A stretch of DNA of 64,000 bases from Oncomelania hupensis (taxonomy: Eukaryota; Mollusca; Gastropoda; Littorinimorpha; Pomatiopsidae). Shown here piece after piece: positions 12,640-23,825 of the stretch. Position 1 is the stretch's first letter. Every line of letters begins with the position of its first letter. Location: the NCBI GenBank assembly GCA_036898135.1, contig CM072511.1, positions 162,189,314 through 162,253,313 of the forward strand. Direction: 5' to 3'. Below the pieces are notes generated by a model that was not told where the DNA came from, made no database searches, and saw only the letters and a list, made by a program, of their open reading frames with translations. Position numbers and translations under genes: made by a program.

Positions 12640-13208
12640 GGGGTGCCGGGGGTTTCAGTATAAATAGTATCCCCACTTTCTGGAAATTTAGTGCTTTAAA
12701 TTCCCACTGTCGCTGTCTTCCTCATTTACTCTTTCCCATTCCTGCTCTGTCCTATCACTCTGCTATACTATCTTCTTCTTCGCTAGATCAATGACCTGCC
12801 TTTTTTCTTGAAAACTCTTCCTGGACAAGACTCCTTGTTTGTGTATGAGGTCTGTTGGATCAGCTTGGGAGTGTTGGACGCTTTCTGCCGGGTGGTCACT
12901 AGGGCTTCCTATGATGCTATTATTTAGCAATGTAGGCATTTTATATGTATATGTTTTGTTGATAATTTATAATGATGTTTGTATTCTATTTTGTTTTTGT
13001 TACCGGGGGTTCGAGTAGTTGGGGTAAAGCCTCAGCCGTCCCCTGCGTGGGATGTCTTTATTGTAAAGTGACTGGCCGGTGGAGGGCATTCAATTTTCCC
13101 ACTAGGGTTGTTTCAGCAGATCTTTTATGCGGATTGGGGGTTGTCCGGTCCTGATTTGTCTCGGAAGAGTCCGCTGGACCTAAAGCAACAATCAATCAAT
13201 CAATCAAA
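12640..13208 (+). mobile_element. Retroposon family R, copy 3
   Basis: Begins ggggtgccgggggtttcag with an internal tataaatag, then runs through to the family 3' signature and an (aatc)n tail at ~13187-13208. The tail differs in unit from copies 1 and 6. I found no clear target duplication. Confidence 0.8.
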
Positions 13209-14768
13209 CTAGCCCGTGGACAAGGCAAGTTAGTCCCGCCTTAGACCATGCGGCCACAACGCTTGCTCTTGATGCTATTAATTTGCACAATAAACACATC
13301 AATTTATGAGGTTTATTCCAAAACTTTATTTTTTTATTTTTTAAAATTTTTTAATTTAAAGTTTATATGATTTTTTTTGTGTGGGGCTAACACCCACTGT
13401 GAATTTGAAAAGGATCTGTGGCACTGAAAAGTGTGATGCTGGGACCCTATCTAAGCAATCAGAGGACAGGCAGCAGTAGACAGAGATCAGAAGACAGTGC
13501 AAGAACAAAGCATGTAGCGTGTGAAGACCACACGCTCTCTTTAAAGTTAATCCTAACAACTTTTTTTTGTATGTGATGTTTCTTTTATTAATCCTACAAT
13601 TCAACTTCAATTTGTTGATTAACAACAAAATTCTTCATAATTCGTTGAATTAAATTTAAAAAAAAAAAGGATAATACTTAATAACACACACTGTATTTAA
13701 TATCAGCCTTTGTATGATGTGTAATAATCTGTCAGTGAGTAGGTGGCGGCAGTGAAAATTTTAATAATTGTTAATACTGACTAAATGTGTTTTTTGGCAA
13801 ACTACAAGCAAATACAAGATATACAAAAAAAAAAGTAAGTGTCTAGCATTACTACAACCTTAGATAATGCTCATCAAAGTCGCGACAAAATGTGCGTAAC
13901 GTTAAACGCAAATATTGCACAACTTTCACACGACAGTCATTATTGCTACGAACACAGTGCAATAAAGATGTTGGCATATTTTGAAAATAAAAGTTGTTGA
14001 CAGCATAAATCAGCAAAACCAAATGTGTCAGCATAAAGGTAATAGGAGAGATGTCATAGCAAAGTAGCTACAAAATGACTTTAAAAGTGCACACATATTG
14101 CACAGAACACCATGTTCAAAGGCCAGTTGTTCAAAAAATATGGGACCCAGATATCTCAAAATGTGATTTCCTGGATGAGTTGTACATATTATTATAGCCT
14201 ATTTTTTTTCAATCACTACACTTAATAAAAAAAATGGTTACATAGCTTATAAAACTGAGCAAAATCATCAATTTGTACAGCGGAAAAACATGATTTTACC
14301 CAAAATTACACTTTAAAGACCAATATCTAGAAACCTATTGTAGATAGAGCCTTTAAATTTGGTATGCAATTTATGAACATATTAAGCAACACACACTACT
14401 GCTTAAAACATACCAAATGTCAGTATTTAAATTAAAAAAAAATTTCCAAAGGCAAAATTCTGCTGTCATAAATAATTGCGTATCTGCAAAGCGCAACCAA
14501 TATCTTCAAATATCTGCAAGTCTATTGTAGATAGAGGTGTAAAATTTTGCCAGCATTTTAGGCACATTATGAGCAACAAAGAAATGTTACAACTTACAAA
14601 TACAAGTAATCAGTATTAAATATAAAAATAAAAAGTTCGAACATTAACTGTCTCATATATATTTCACTTTTCAGTATTTTGCACTGTCGCGTCATAGCAC
14701 GCAATCTTTCCCTATAACAAGCCAAGCAATAGGACTGTCACAGCAAAACTGTTTATAAGTAATACTGT
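13209..14768. other. AT-rich spacer or 3' UTR of the hAT-like gene
   Basis: No coding pattern. Two diverged ~60-bp copies of a sequence containing ctattgtagatagag followed by agcaaca lie at ~14335-14395 and ~14520-14580, both about 200-450 bases downstream (minus strand) of the gene's stop. Confidence 0.5.
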
Positions 14769-17700
14769 TCACAAATCATAATTTTCTTGCAAGTAGTCCC
14801 TGAATAATGTATAAAGGTTTGATAGACCAGCTGGGGACTCGACAATAAATGTACGTCCGGAGGACGATGAAGGGGCCAGCCTCAAGTTCTGTGCAAATAC
14901 CACAGATGAAGCAATTGTGGCCTTGTCTGGATGGCTAGGCCACTTGTAAACTGAAGTGCCTTGTTTGCTGTCAGCCTTCACCAGGAAGTTCACCTGTGCT
15001 TCGTCTTCACTGGCAATGGAAGTTACTTCACCGATAAAGAAATCCTCTACGTAATAGACTGCCACCATTTCTCCTTCAACAGTGAACTTGTAGTTCTTCA
15101 CCAAGTCCTTATCTAATGCTAGTGGTTCTTCTCCAAGTTCTTGATCTTCTGCTTCAGAATCAATGGCTGCTTCAGAAGTGTTGCCAGGAAGCAGTTCTCT
15201 TCGCACTCGTTTTCTGGGCTGAGCGTCGTGGGTGATAGCTGGCAAGCACAAAAGAGCATCACCCCCAAGAAATTGTCTCAGTCTGTTGGTGAGGACAAGT
15301 GGAGCTCCCGTCACTCTCAAGAGAAGAGATTTCTTATGCAGGACAAGCTTCTGGAACAGAATCTCTGCTTTTAGTGCTGCCTTGAGTGTAGCATTGGTGG
15401 TGTAGTGTTGAATTAGAAGATCAACGTCTGCCACGGATTTACACGGCCCACTGTGTGTCTTGAGTGTGTCAAGAATGGACAGCACCTGCTGGTTTTTTCT
15501 TCTCCTCGGCTGCCTGCTTCTGTCTCTCAGCCTCCAGTAGAAGTTCTTTCTTCTTCTCCACCACTGCTTTCTCTGCTTGAACATGCAGCCTCCGAAGAGC
15601 AGGGGCTCTTTGTGCCGACAGCTTTAGCAACTGTTCCTGGTCTTTTGCTGATTTATTAGCGAACCAACCGGACATGGACTTGTTGCGCTTCAGCATGTTC
15701 ATGGTGGAGTGGTGAAAGAGGCTGCAGCTTCGACGTTTAAACAAAGAGAAATCTAAGTCAGCAAAGTACTCCTCTGCAACCAGATTGGTAATGTGGGAGT
15801 GCTGTAATTTTTCTCGCATGTGGCAGTCTTGAATATTATAGTAACGGCCCTCTGGCAGGAAATCTGACAGCTGCCTCTCTGTGACAAAAGCCATGGCAGC
15901 ACACATTTTCTGCAGCACAGGCTTCACAACAGCTGCCTTCTCCCCATCAATGGTCAGGAGGGACATGAAGATCTCCTCATGGTGAAGAAACTTGATGTCT
16001 GGGAAGAGAGGTGGGCAGTCTGGTTGTAGAAGAGGTGATGAATCAAGTTGCCAAAGCTGCAGAGCTTGATGAAGTTTAACTACATACTTGTAGAAATCCA
16101 GGTAGTGTGGACAGCTGCCTAAGAGACTCCAATATGGCCCTGTCACTCGAAAGTAGATCAGGCCAAGGGCGATGAGATGACAATCAGTTGTGTCATTACG
16201 ACAGTCAGCAAGGACAATCTCCAGTTTCTTGTTTGGACTCGGCAAGTAGTTTGTGATGCACTTATCAATGTCGTGGCGGTGATAGTGTAGACTTGCTGGA
16301 GCTTGAAACGCATTGTTAAAACGGTTCTCCCTGAAACTGGTGATTGTAGAGGCTTTCTGTGCAATGAGGAGGCTTGCCATCCAAGCATCTCGACAGCCAT
16401 TTTTGTCATCTCCTCTGGGGCCAAGGCAGTCACAGGCCATTCGAATATACCTGAATGCCAACGACTCTGACGGTCTGTAGAAGCCACTAGGCTGCTTCTC
16501 CCTTGACCTGTCCTCTTCCACTAGCACTTTCTTGCACTCTGTAGATAGGCCCAGCAGAAAATGTGCATTACAGTGGAGGAAGTCAAGGCCCTCATCGCTC
16601 TGAAGTAAAAGCTGTCGTTCCTGTTGAAGGGCTCGTCCGAACGACTTCATCACAGAGGCTCTGTCTGACATAATTGCAGACAAACTAGACAGCATTTGTA
16701 TGAAAGTCTCTTGAGCCTCCTCCTGTGGGTGTAATTCACTGAGTTCCTCAAGGACTTGTATGGAAATATCAACGAGGGTGGAGGTATCCTCTGTTGCCAC
16801 CATGGTGTATCCCAGTGACAGAGTGGCATCCTCTGTGGTGACTGCTTGCACAATGAATTTCTTTCCACCTCTGCTGGTTCCATCCACATGCAGATCCCAG
16901 TGTTCAGAGGAAAGCAGGCTCTCGGCGACATGTACCTTTGTGACCACCTGCGCCTGGTCACACAGCCGTAGACAGGTCCTCGGAGATGGCAGGTCATCCA
17001 TAGGAACTCTGGCATTGCAAACTTGCCGCACTACAACTTCAATGACCCGCCCAATTTTTTCACTTTTTACCTCCAACTCGGTCCCCAACACCATGATCAT
17101 AACTTTGGCCTCCGGTGTATAGTGCCCTCTCTCATCCTTTAGTCTGATCACAGACTCCTCCTCTACCTCTTCTCTCATCAAGCCCTCTACAACTTGCTGC
17201 AGTCTCTGAACTCTCTCCTTGCTCTCTACTGTCTTCTTCTCCTGCCTAATCTTGCAGTTCGACAGCTTTTTCTGCAGCTGTTTAATTTTAGCCTTTAAAC
17301 TGCAAATGTGCTTTCCTAATTCTTGAATTCTCTGTTCACATTTTCCATTTTCATGGGCATGTAGTATTTTTGCATTCTTCGCTTCTCTGTACACCACGCT
17401 TTTATAATAATTCATCTTTTTAATACGATTTACTTCTGCTTGTGCTTCACCAAGTAACACTTCTTTGACACCTAGTTCATCTCTCAAGCTTTTGCTTTGC
17501 AGTGTAATCTCATCAACTTTTGACTGCAGCATCTTCACACCTTCTTGACTTTTCTGCAACTCAGTTATCAACACTAATTTTTCGTTTGTTGACACCTTCA
17601 GTTCCCCTTCCTTTTCCTGCAGCTGCCTTCTCAGTGCAGCCAGAGACTTCTCTGCTGAAGCTACAGCTTGCTGGCTTTCACTTGCTATGGTGTGGTGTGG

Positions 17701-19185
17701 TGTGGTGAGCTGCAAAGTATCACCTAGTGGGCTCCACAATTCCATCTGAAATTTGTTCATATTTGCCCTTCCAGATTCCCTGTGCATACTCTTGATAAGT
17801 GAGGAGTATCTATTCATTGTTGCTTTCAATTTCTTGTTAAGAACTCTTTCCGAGTCTGAGACATCTGCACCAAGCATCTCCAATATGCGTCGCTTATTGA
17901 CTACTGTCTGCTGATGATTGCAGAAGATCATAAGATCAACAATCAGACCATTATTCACTGTGTCTGGTGGTGTCACCGACATAAGCAAATCAGGGTCCAG
18001 AAGGTGACTTCGCAAAATGCCAAGCTTCAGCAAATGGGGACCTACATTCCTTCTGTCAATACATGTCGCCACGTTCATCTGAATAAATGTAGGAAAATCT
18101 GCATCTGTACACTGCATTGCTTCTTCAACAACACCTTCAATCTCATTTTTCAGCGGCAGACCTTGCAGCAGATTTTGGTCAGCTACTTTGTCAAACAGCT
18201 CTTGGACAGCTAGCCAGCTAAGCTGCAGCCTGTGTAACATAAAGAGGTTGCCTTTTTTTAGTTTGGTACATATTAACACATTGGTATACCATAATGGTCG
18301 TGAAGAGAGAAAGAGAAAGAGATCATGAGTGCAACTGCTAGGTATGAAAATACTGAATGGCCAGGGTACAGAGCAGTGCCTTGTTAGGATTTCTTACTCT
18401 CCTTAACCCTTCACACCTTCTTTATATTGATCCCTTTGAATTGAGGTCTTACACTTTTCTGAATATGATTATAAAGTATAATACTTACTTGTGACGCAGT
18501 ATCTCAAGCTGTAGCAACAACTTTCTTGTGAAGGGTTGTTGGTCTAACTTAGGGCGTCGACCTCTGCCAGAACAACTTAAGTACTTGGATAACTGGTCCA
18601 GCAGAGGATCATCTCCTTTAATTTAAAAGAAAAAAATAAATGTATTCAAAACAATCACTATAACTCTCTGTGTATAATGTAACTAAAACAGGCACAGGGA
18701 AACTTTAAGCCTGCAGAACATGTCAAGTTTCAACATCAACATAGTTGGAATGTACTAGCAGACGACGCAGACTAACCTTCGATGCACAACTTCCGGTTTA
18801 GCACTTGTGTTTTATTATCAAATTTTAGGCAACAATTCTACAAAACAAACTGCATCAACGGCAGAAATAGTTGACTAAAGTATCTATATTTCGTTTTAAA
18901 TAATTTATTAACCATGTATTATGTAAAAAATAAATAAGCCCCTTCTCAAATAGGACAACCATCACTTCCGATTTTTAAGTGCAGTCTTTCATCACAATAG
19001 AGATCGTGCTTAATTTAAGTTTAAGTTATTTTTCTTTATTTTCACAGTAAATAAGCGAACATTCTTCAACTATGATCATTATAAGTTACTTCTTAGTTAA
19101 CATGATTGTGTTACTTACCGAAAAATCTTTCCATTTTCTGGAGAAATGACTCGACCGGTTCGTGACAATTTTCATCGGTAGCCAT
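14769..19185 (-). CDS. hAT-like transposase-related protein, 3 exons, one frameshift
   Basis: Exons on the minus strand: 19185-19119 (ATG at 19185), 18615-18489, 18229-14769. GTAAGT donors and AG acceptors join in frame (G|GA, AA|G). Counting from the in-frame Met at 18279: alpha-helical N-terminus, coiled coil ~200-370, then an RNase H-like core with DGTSRGG (Asp466), MSDRASVMK (Asp539) and HCNAH (Cys570-x-x-His573), the D...D...CxxH order of hAT transposases. The first frame stops at 15469. The frame running to 14769 carries the expected continuation (VLSILDTLKTHSGPCKS, then a C-terminal module with MVAVYYVEDFFIGEV and YKWP). The two join if one base of the six-A run at 15493-15498 is skipped (+1). 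About 1,217 residues otherwise. I cannot tell live transposase, domesticated gene and young pseudogene apart. The third catalytic acid was not assigned. Confidence 0.7.
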
Positions 19186-19242
19186 ACTTGTAAAATCAAA
19201 ACAGACTTTTTGGCATGGTCTCTTTCGATGGTTCGCGTTGTA

Positions 19243-19254
19243 CGCGCATGCGCC
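19243..19254. promoter_or_regulatory. NRF1-like CpG palindrome upstream of the hAT-like gene
   Basis: cgcgcatgcgcc lies 58 bases upstream of the ATG at 19185, in a short CpG-rich stretch. It matches the NRF1 consensus at 11 of 12 positions. A core-promoter role is inferred from position only. Confidence 0.35.
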
Positions 19255-19687
19255 GTACAAGTTAGCTTTGTATATCATTCGATTCAGCGAAAAACAAGCT
19301 TTCTAACGCTACCCGTTCTGGATAGGTTATTTTTGGTAATTTATTGTAAAATCTTATTTACATTTAGAGGTTTTCAGAACGCTGTTTTTAATTGAGAATC
19401 TATCACACTTGGAGAAATATTTAAAAAAAATAAAAAGTACGAAACTGAAGCTCGATCATTCCACCTTTGACCTGGCCTCATTTGCATAGCTAGAATGACA
19501 TTTTACCGTGCGAGTTATGGAATTTACCACAACAACCCACACCGCGAGACTGCACAATAATGGCCGCCATGGCAGCTAGCACGTCGCTCAAAGTGTAACG
19601 GATGGCTTTTCTATTTAATTTTTACTCTTCAATTCTCACATAATCTGAACATAAAAATTAGTGCCATCGACAGCAGAAAGTTCAGTC

Positions 19688-19693
19688 TTTATT
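19688..19693 (-). terminator. Candidate polyadenylation signal for MPHOSPH10
   Basis: AATAAA on the minus strand, about 520 bases past the MPHOSPH10 stop and before the next gene on that strand. Confidence 0.4.
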
Positions 19694-19874
19694 TTGCAGG
19701 TAATTTGAAACCAGGGGGTGAATGCCTAATGTCTATATCTTTGCTCAAAAAACAGTAAATTTATAGGTTTTTTAAGCAGTTCCCACATGGCTGTATAGAG
19801 CGTGCCGGTACCTACAGTGAGAGACAAATTCTTCCCAAAATTACCTAGACATGAATTTTACTTCACTTTCACTG

Positions 19875-20210
19875 CAGACTTCAACACTAACACACACAAC
19901 AGAAACATGCACAAATGGTTGCAACTGCATATTACTAATTCACATAACCAACGCATCCTGTCAACTGATCCAATAACGCAAACAAACGCTACATCTTGTC
20001 AACGGATCAAATCGACGCTAACACGCGCTTCAGAAACATGCACAAATGCTTGCCACTGCACACTACTATATTCCCGCAACCAACGCATCCTGTCAACTGA
20101 TCCAATAACATTAACACTCACAACAGAAACTTGTGCAAAATGCTGTTTGCAACTGTATATTATAACACTGACATAACCAATGCATCCTGTCCACTAATCA
20201 AATATTCTGG
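19875..20210 (-). repeat. Three degenerate ~120-bp tandem repeats in the MPHOSPH10 3' UTR
   Basis: Each unit has acatgcacaaatg-like, aactgcatattac-like and ataaccaacgcatcctgtca-like blocks. The array starts right after the stop codon on the transcribed strand. Confidence 0.75.
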
Positions 20211-20214
20211 CCGA

Positions 20215-23200
20215 TCACAGCAACAGTTTGTCAGAGGACAGTTTGTTGGCTTTCTTGCGCTTGGCGACTACGGCTGTTTTGGCGTTGATCTGTGTGGTGA
20301 CTTCCTCCTGGAGGGTGGTGAAAAACGCCTTGGACGATGTCAGCTTTTTCTTCATGCCCTTGCCCTGAAAACAACCAGAGTGCCATGAACAGATGGGTAT
20401 ACCATGGGTCTGCCAATACCAAGTTGCTGCCAACAGTAAATTTTACAGCAAAAGTCATCTCTTTTTTGTGTATGTAAGTACAACAATCTGAAATTCATTA
20501 ACTTGAAAGCATCGTCGGTTATTTTGCGGTGTATTCAAATGTTACCCAAATGGCAGTACATAATCCCCTACTCTATTGGTTATAATGATTCGTTGAACTG
20601 CATTAGATCTCTTGTCATGGAGTCTGATATTCTGACTGTTGAAGTCCAATCTCTACAGATGGAACTGTACTGACCTCAATGACCTCCAGATTGTCCTTGG
20701 CGTCTTTCTGGAGCTGCTTCAGAGCACGCTGCTTGGCATGTTTGTTGCCCAGGCCTGGTTTGACCTTGTCCACCGCCTTTTCGCGCTGCTCTCTCTCCTT
20801 GGCCTTGCGACGCTTCTCCGCCTTCTTCTGTCGCCGCTCCCGCGCCTTGTCCTCTTTCGTCCTCTCTGACTTGCCCTTGACCTCGCCCTTAGCTTTGGCC
20901 TTGACCTCTTCAGGGGCCAGCATGCCCTCTGTTGCCATGGTGATGGGCGTGGCTTCCTCCATGCGAATGGCGGGCAGGTTGCTGCGCACCTTCAGTTCGC
21001 TCACCGCCTGAGATGCCAAAAACGGTCCAATGAATCATTCAACAGCCAGGCAATCAATCAAATAGGGTTTGACATTAAGAAAGGCATGTACTGCGTCTAA
21101 CATTCAGTAAGCAAATCAACAAAACAGTTTCACCTGGAGTCCAACAGTATTTGTGTCTTCACTGTTCACTTCCATCTGCTGTTGCTAGCTGAACATGTCT
21201 ACGTACTGAACAAAACTAGACTGAATATAAAATGAGGGGTGACGGACTGTACTCCAGCCCTTTTAAGAGTTTGAGGAGAACAAAACAAACAGCAACATCC
21301 AAGCAGAGGTCCGAGGCAATATTTCGATTTTTATTCAAATCTTTATCAAGCCATGTATTAAAAACATCACATCAAGTCTTTATATACCTATTTATTTATT
21401 TAATCGTTCTTATATAGCGCTTTTCCAGCTCAAGAGCTGCTCAAGGCGCTGGCCGATACAGGATCTAACTCAAGCCGCCCGAGACGCCCACCCGCAGCCT
21501 TTGGGCGCATGGTCTGACGCCCGGACAACTGAGCACAATCCTGGGCAGCCAGGGATGGGGGAGAAGGACCTAGGTGCATGCTGGGTGTGTTCTTGTCACC
21601 GGCACTCACCAGTCTAGGACATGAGCGTCAGGATCTTTAAAGTCCGTTATGATGGAATGTATGCAACACAGACTAGATCTCGGATTATACTCTCATCCGA
21701 AGGAGTAGGAAAACAGGAGTAAAGTGTCTTTCCCAGGGACACAACACAATGGCCCGGCCAGGGCTCGAACCCGGGACCTTCAGATCCGCAAGCCGAAGCA
21801 CTACCATTAGACCACAGTGCTTCCCTATTCAGTAAAACTACCCTTTTAAGAGTTTGACCTCCAATGTTACCTCCTCTTCTCTCACTGAGGTGCTTTACAA
21901 ATAAGCAACATCTTCTTCTGGCTATTATCATTATTCTTATGAAATATTCTTATTATACCCTCCGGGTACTCCGGCTTACTTCCTTCAATAATGGTATTGG
22001 ATGCAGTCAATCTAAAATTTCAAAATTAAAATTGATTTCTATAACAATCTCTTCAGATCGCGCGCGAAATAGCATCCTGCATTATTATTATTATTATTAT
22101 TATTAACCAATTCAATTCAACACATCTTTATTACCACAGGAATGGAAATATTGTACAAGTCTCATCACATTATGTTATATAATGGCTCCACACATCAAGA
22201 CAGTTATAATGAACAATAATAAGACACAGACTAATATAAGTAGGTAGTCAAAAGCCATTTTTAAAAAATGATTTCCTCATCACAAAACTGACATAGATTT
22301 AAAGAGCTTTTCATTCTGAACACAGTGGTATATTTTTTTCCCCCATAGGACAAATAGGTAAAAAGTTATTAATGTTTGAAAATGCCGAATGTTGGTGTTT
22401 TTTTGGCAACGTTTTGGAATTGAAGAAATTGACAACTTTGGAGTCTCAAAGTGAAGCCAATATTGATACCAGGAAGCTGATTTTTGACAGGTAACCCCTT
22501 CATATGTTATACTCCAAGCCCAATTTTCTTCAGGCCTCTCCCATGTAATGTTCAGCCGTTTTGGTGCTTCAAAGTTGGGAAATCATCAAATTCGCAGTGC
22601 GCGCCGGCAAATTATAGGCCTACTGGTGTGCTACTACGCTCAGCACGCGTGTCGCTTAACAGGCCTACGAGTACGCAATGACCGCAAGAATTCCCGAACA
22701 CCGTTTGGGTAGGCTTTTCTACGGCAAAGCGCTCCGCGATACAGTAATGCACAAATTAATAAATACCCTAGTTTTATAAAGGAAAGTCTGCTCTTTATTT
22801 CTTGCTAAGTTTTAAACTTCTAGTTAAAATCAAACTTACATCAAAACCGCTTTATCCACTTTGTTCGGCTCGTAACAAAACTTTTTCACACGAGAGCCCC
22901 ACAATACCTATATGTAAATGAAGCTAAGTATCCGAACTTTTCATTGGTTCTTATTTTTAGGCCATCCAATGAAGTATCGCAAAGCACTTAGACTTTGAAA
23001 CGAGCCCCTCTCAGCAAACGACGCTGACAACTTTTTCCGCACCGCCATTCAGCGCTCGGATAGGGGCGTATTCAAAAGCTGTTTTCTCGGAATCTTTCGC
23101 ATAAACATGCATTAAAAACAACACAGATGTAAAGATAAAGCTTTCAATTTTTATTTGAATACAGCCACTGTTCGTTTTGATGCAGTTTTACATTAATAAT

Positions 23201-23783
23201 AAGTGTTGAAAGTGAAGTGAAAACTGAGTCAAAACTGCCGACCGGACAAGAGCTAATGAAGGGCTTGGAGTACCTAATATAAGAGGTTCAGAAAGCATAG
23301 AATCCGTACGCAGAGTTATACTTTTGGCACTAAATACTAACCACACAAATGCCAGCACTGGGATGCAGCAAGACGAATGATCATATGACCTACCTGTACT
23401 GGTGTGTAGTGCCAGCTGGCCAGTGCGTCCAGCTTTGAGAAAAGAGACTTCATCATGTTCTGGATCTCCTCGTGCTTTGGGTTCACCTCGTCCTCCTTGG
23501 GCTGAAATCATTATCGTCATCATCAATTATCAATCATCATCTGTAATCACCATACCCTTTCCCAAAAACAACATTACCATTAGAAAAAACCCTGACACTC
23601 ATTTCCCAGACGTTTGAGTTCCAGCTCCACTATGACACCCAGCAATCAAAGTGTCACTTCTCTCCCATCCCCAGCATTGTACTCAGTTGTTTGGGGCATC
23701 TGACGATGAGGGTAAGGCAGCAAGTTGGCGCCTCAGACAGCTATTGGGCTGGAAAAGCGCTATATACAAACAATAAAATAAAT

Positions 23784-23825
<42 letters not shown>

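Noticed and set aside
19561..19600. Possible short first exon (MAASTSLK, then gtgtaa) on the plus strand
   Set aside because: No plus-strand partner exon or gene follows; the ccgccatgg context alone is weak evidence.
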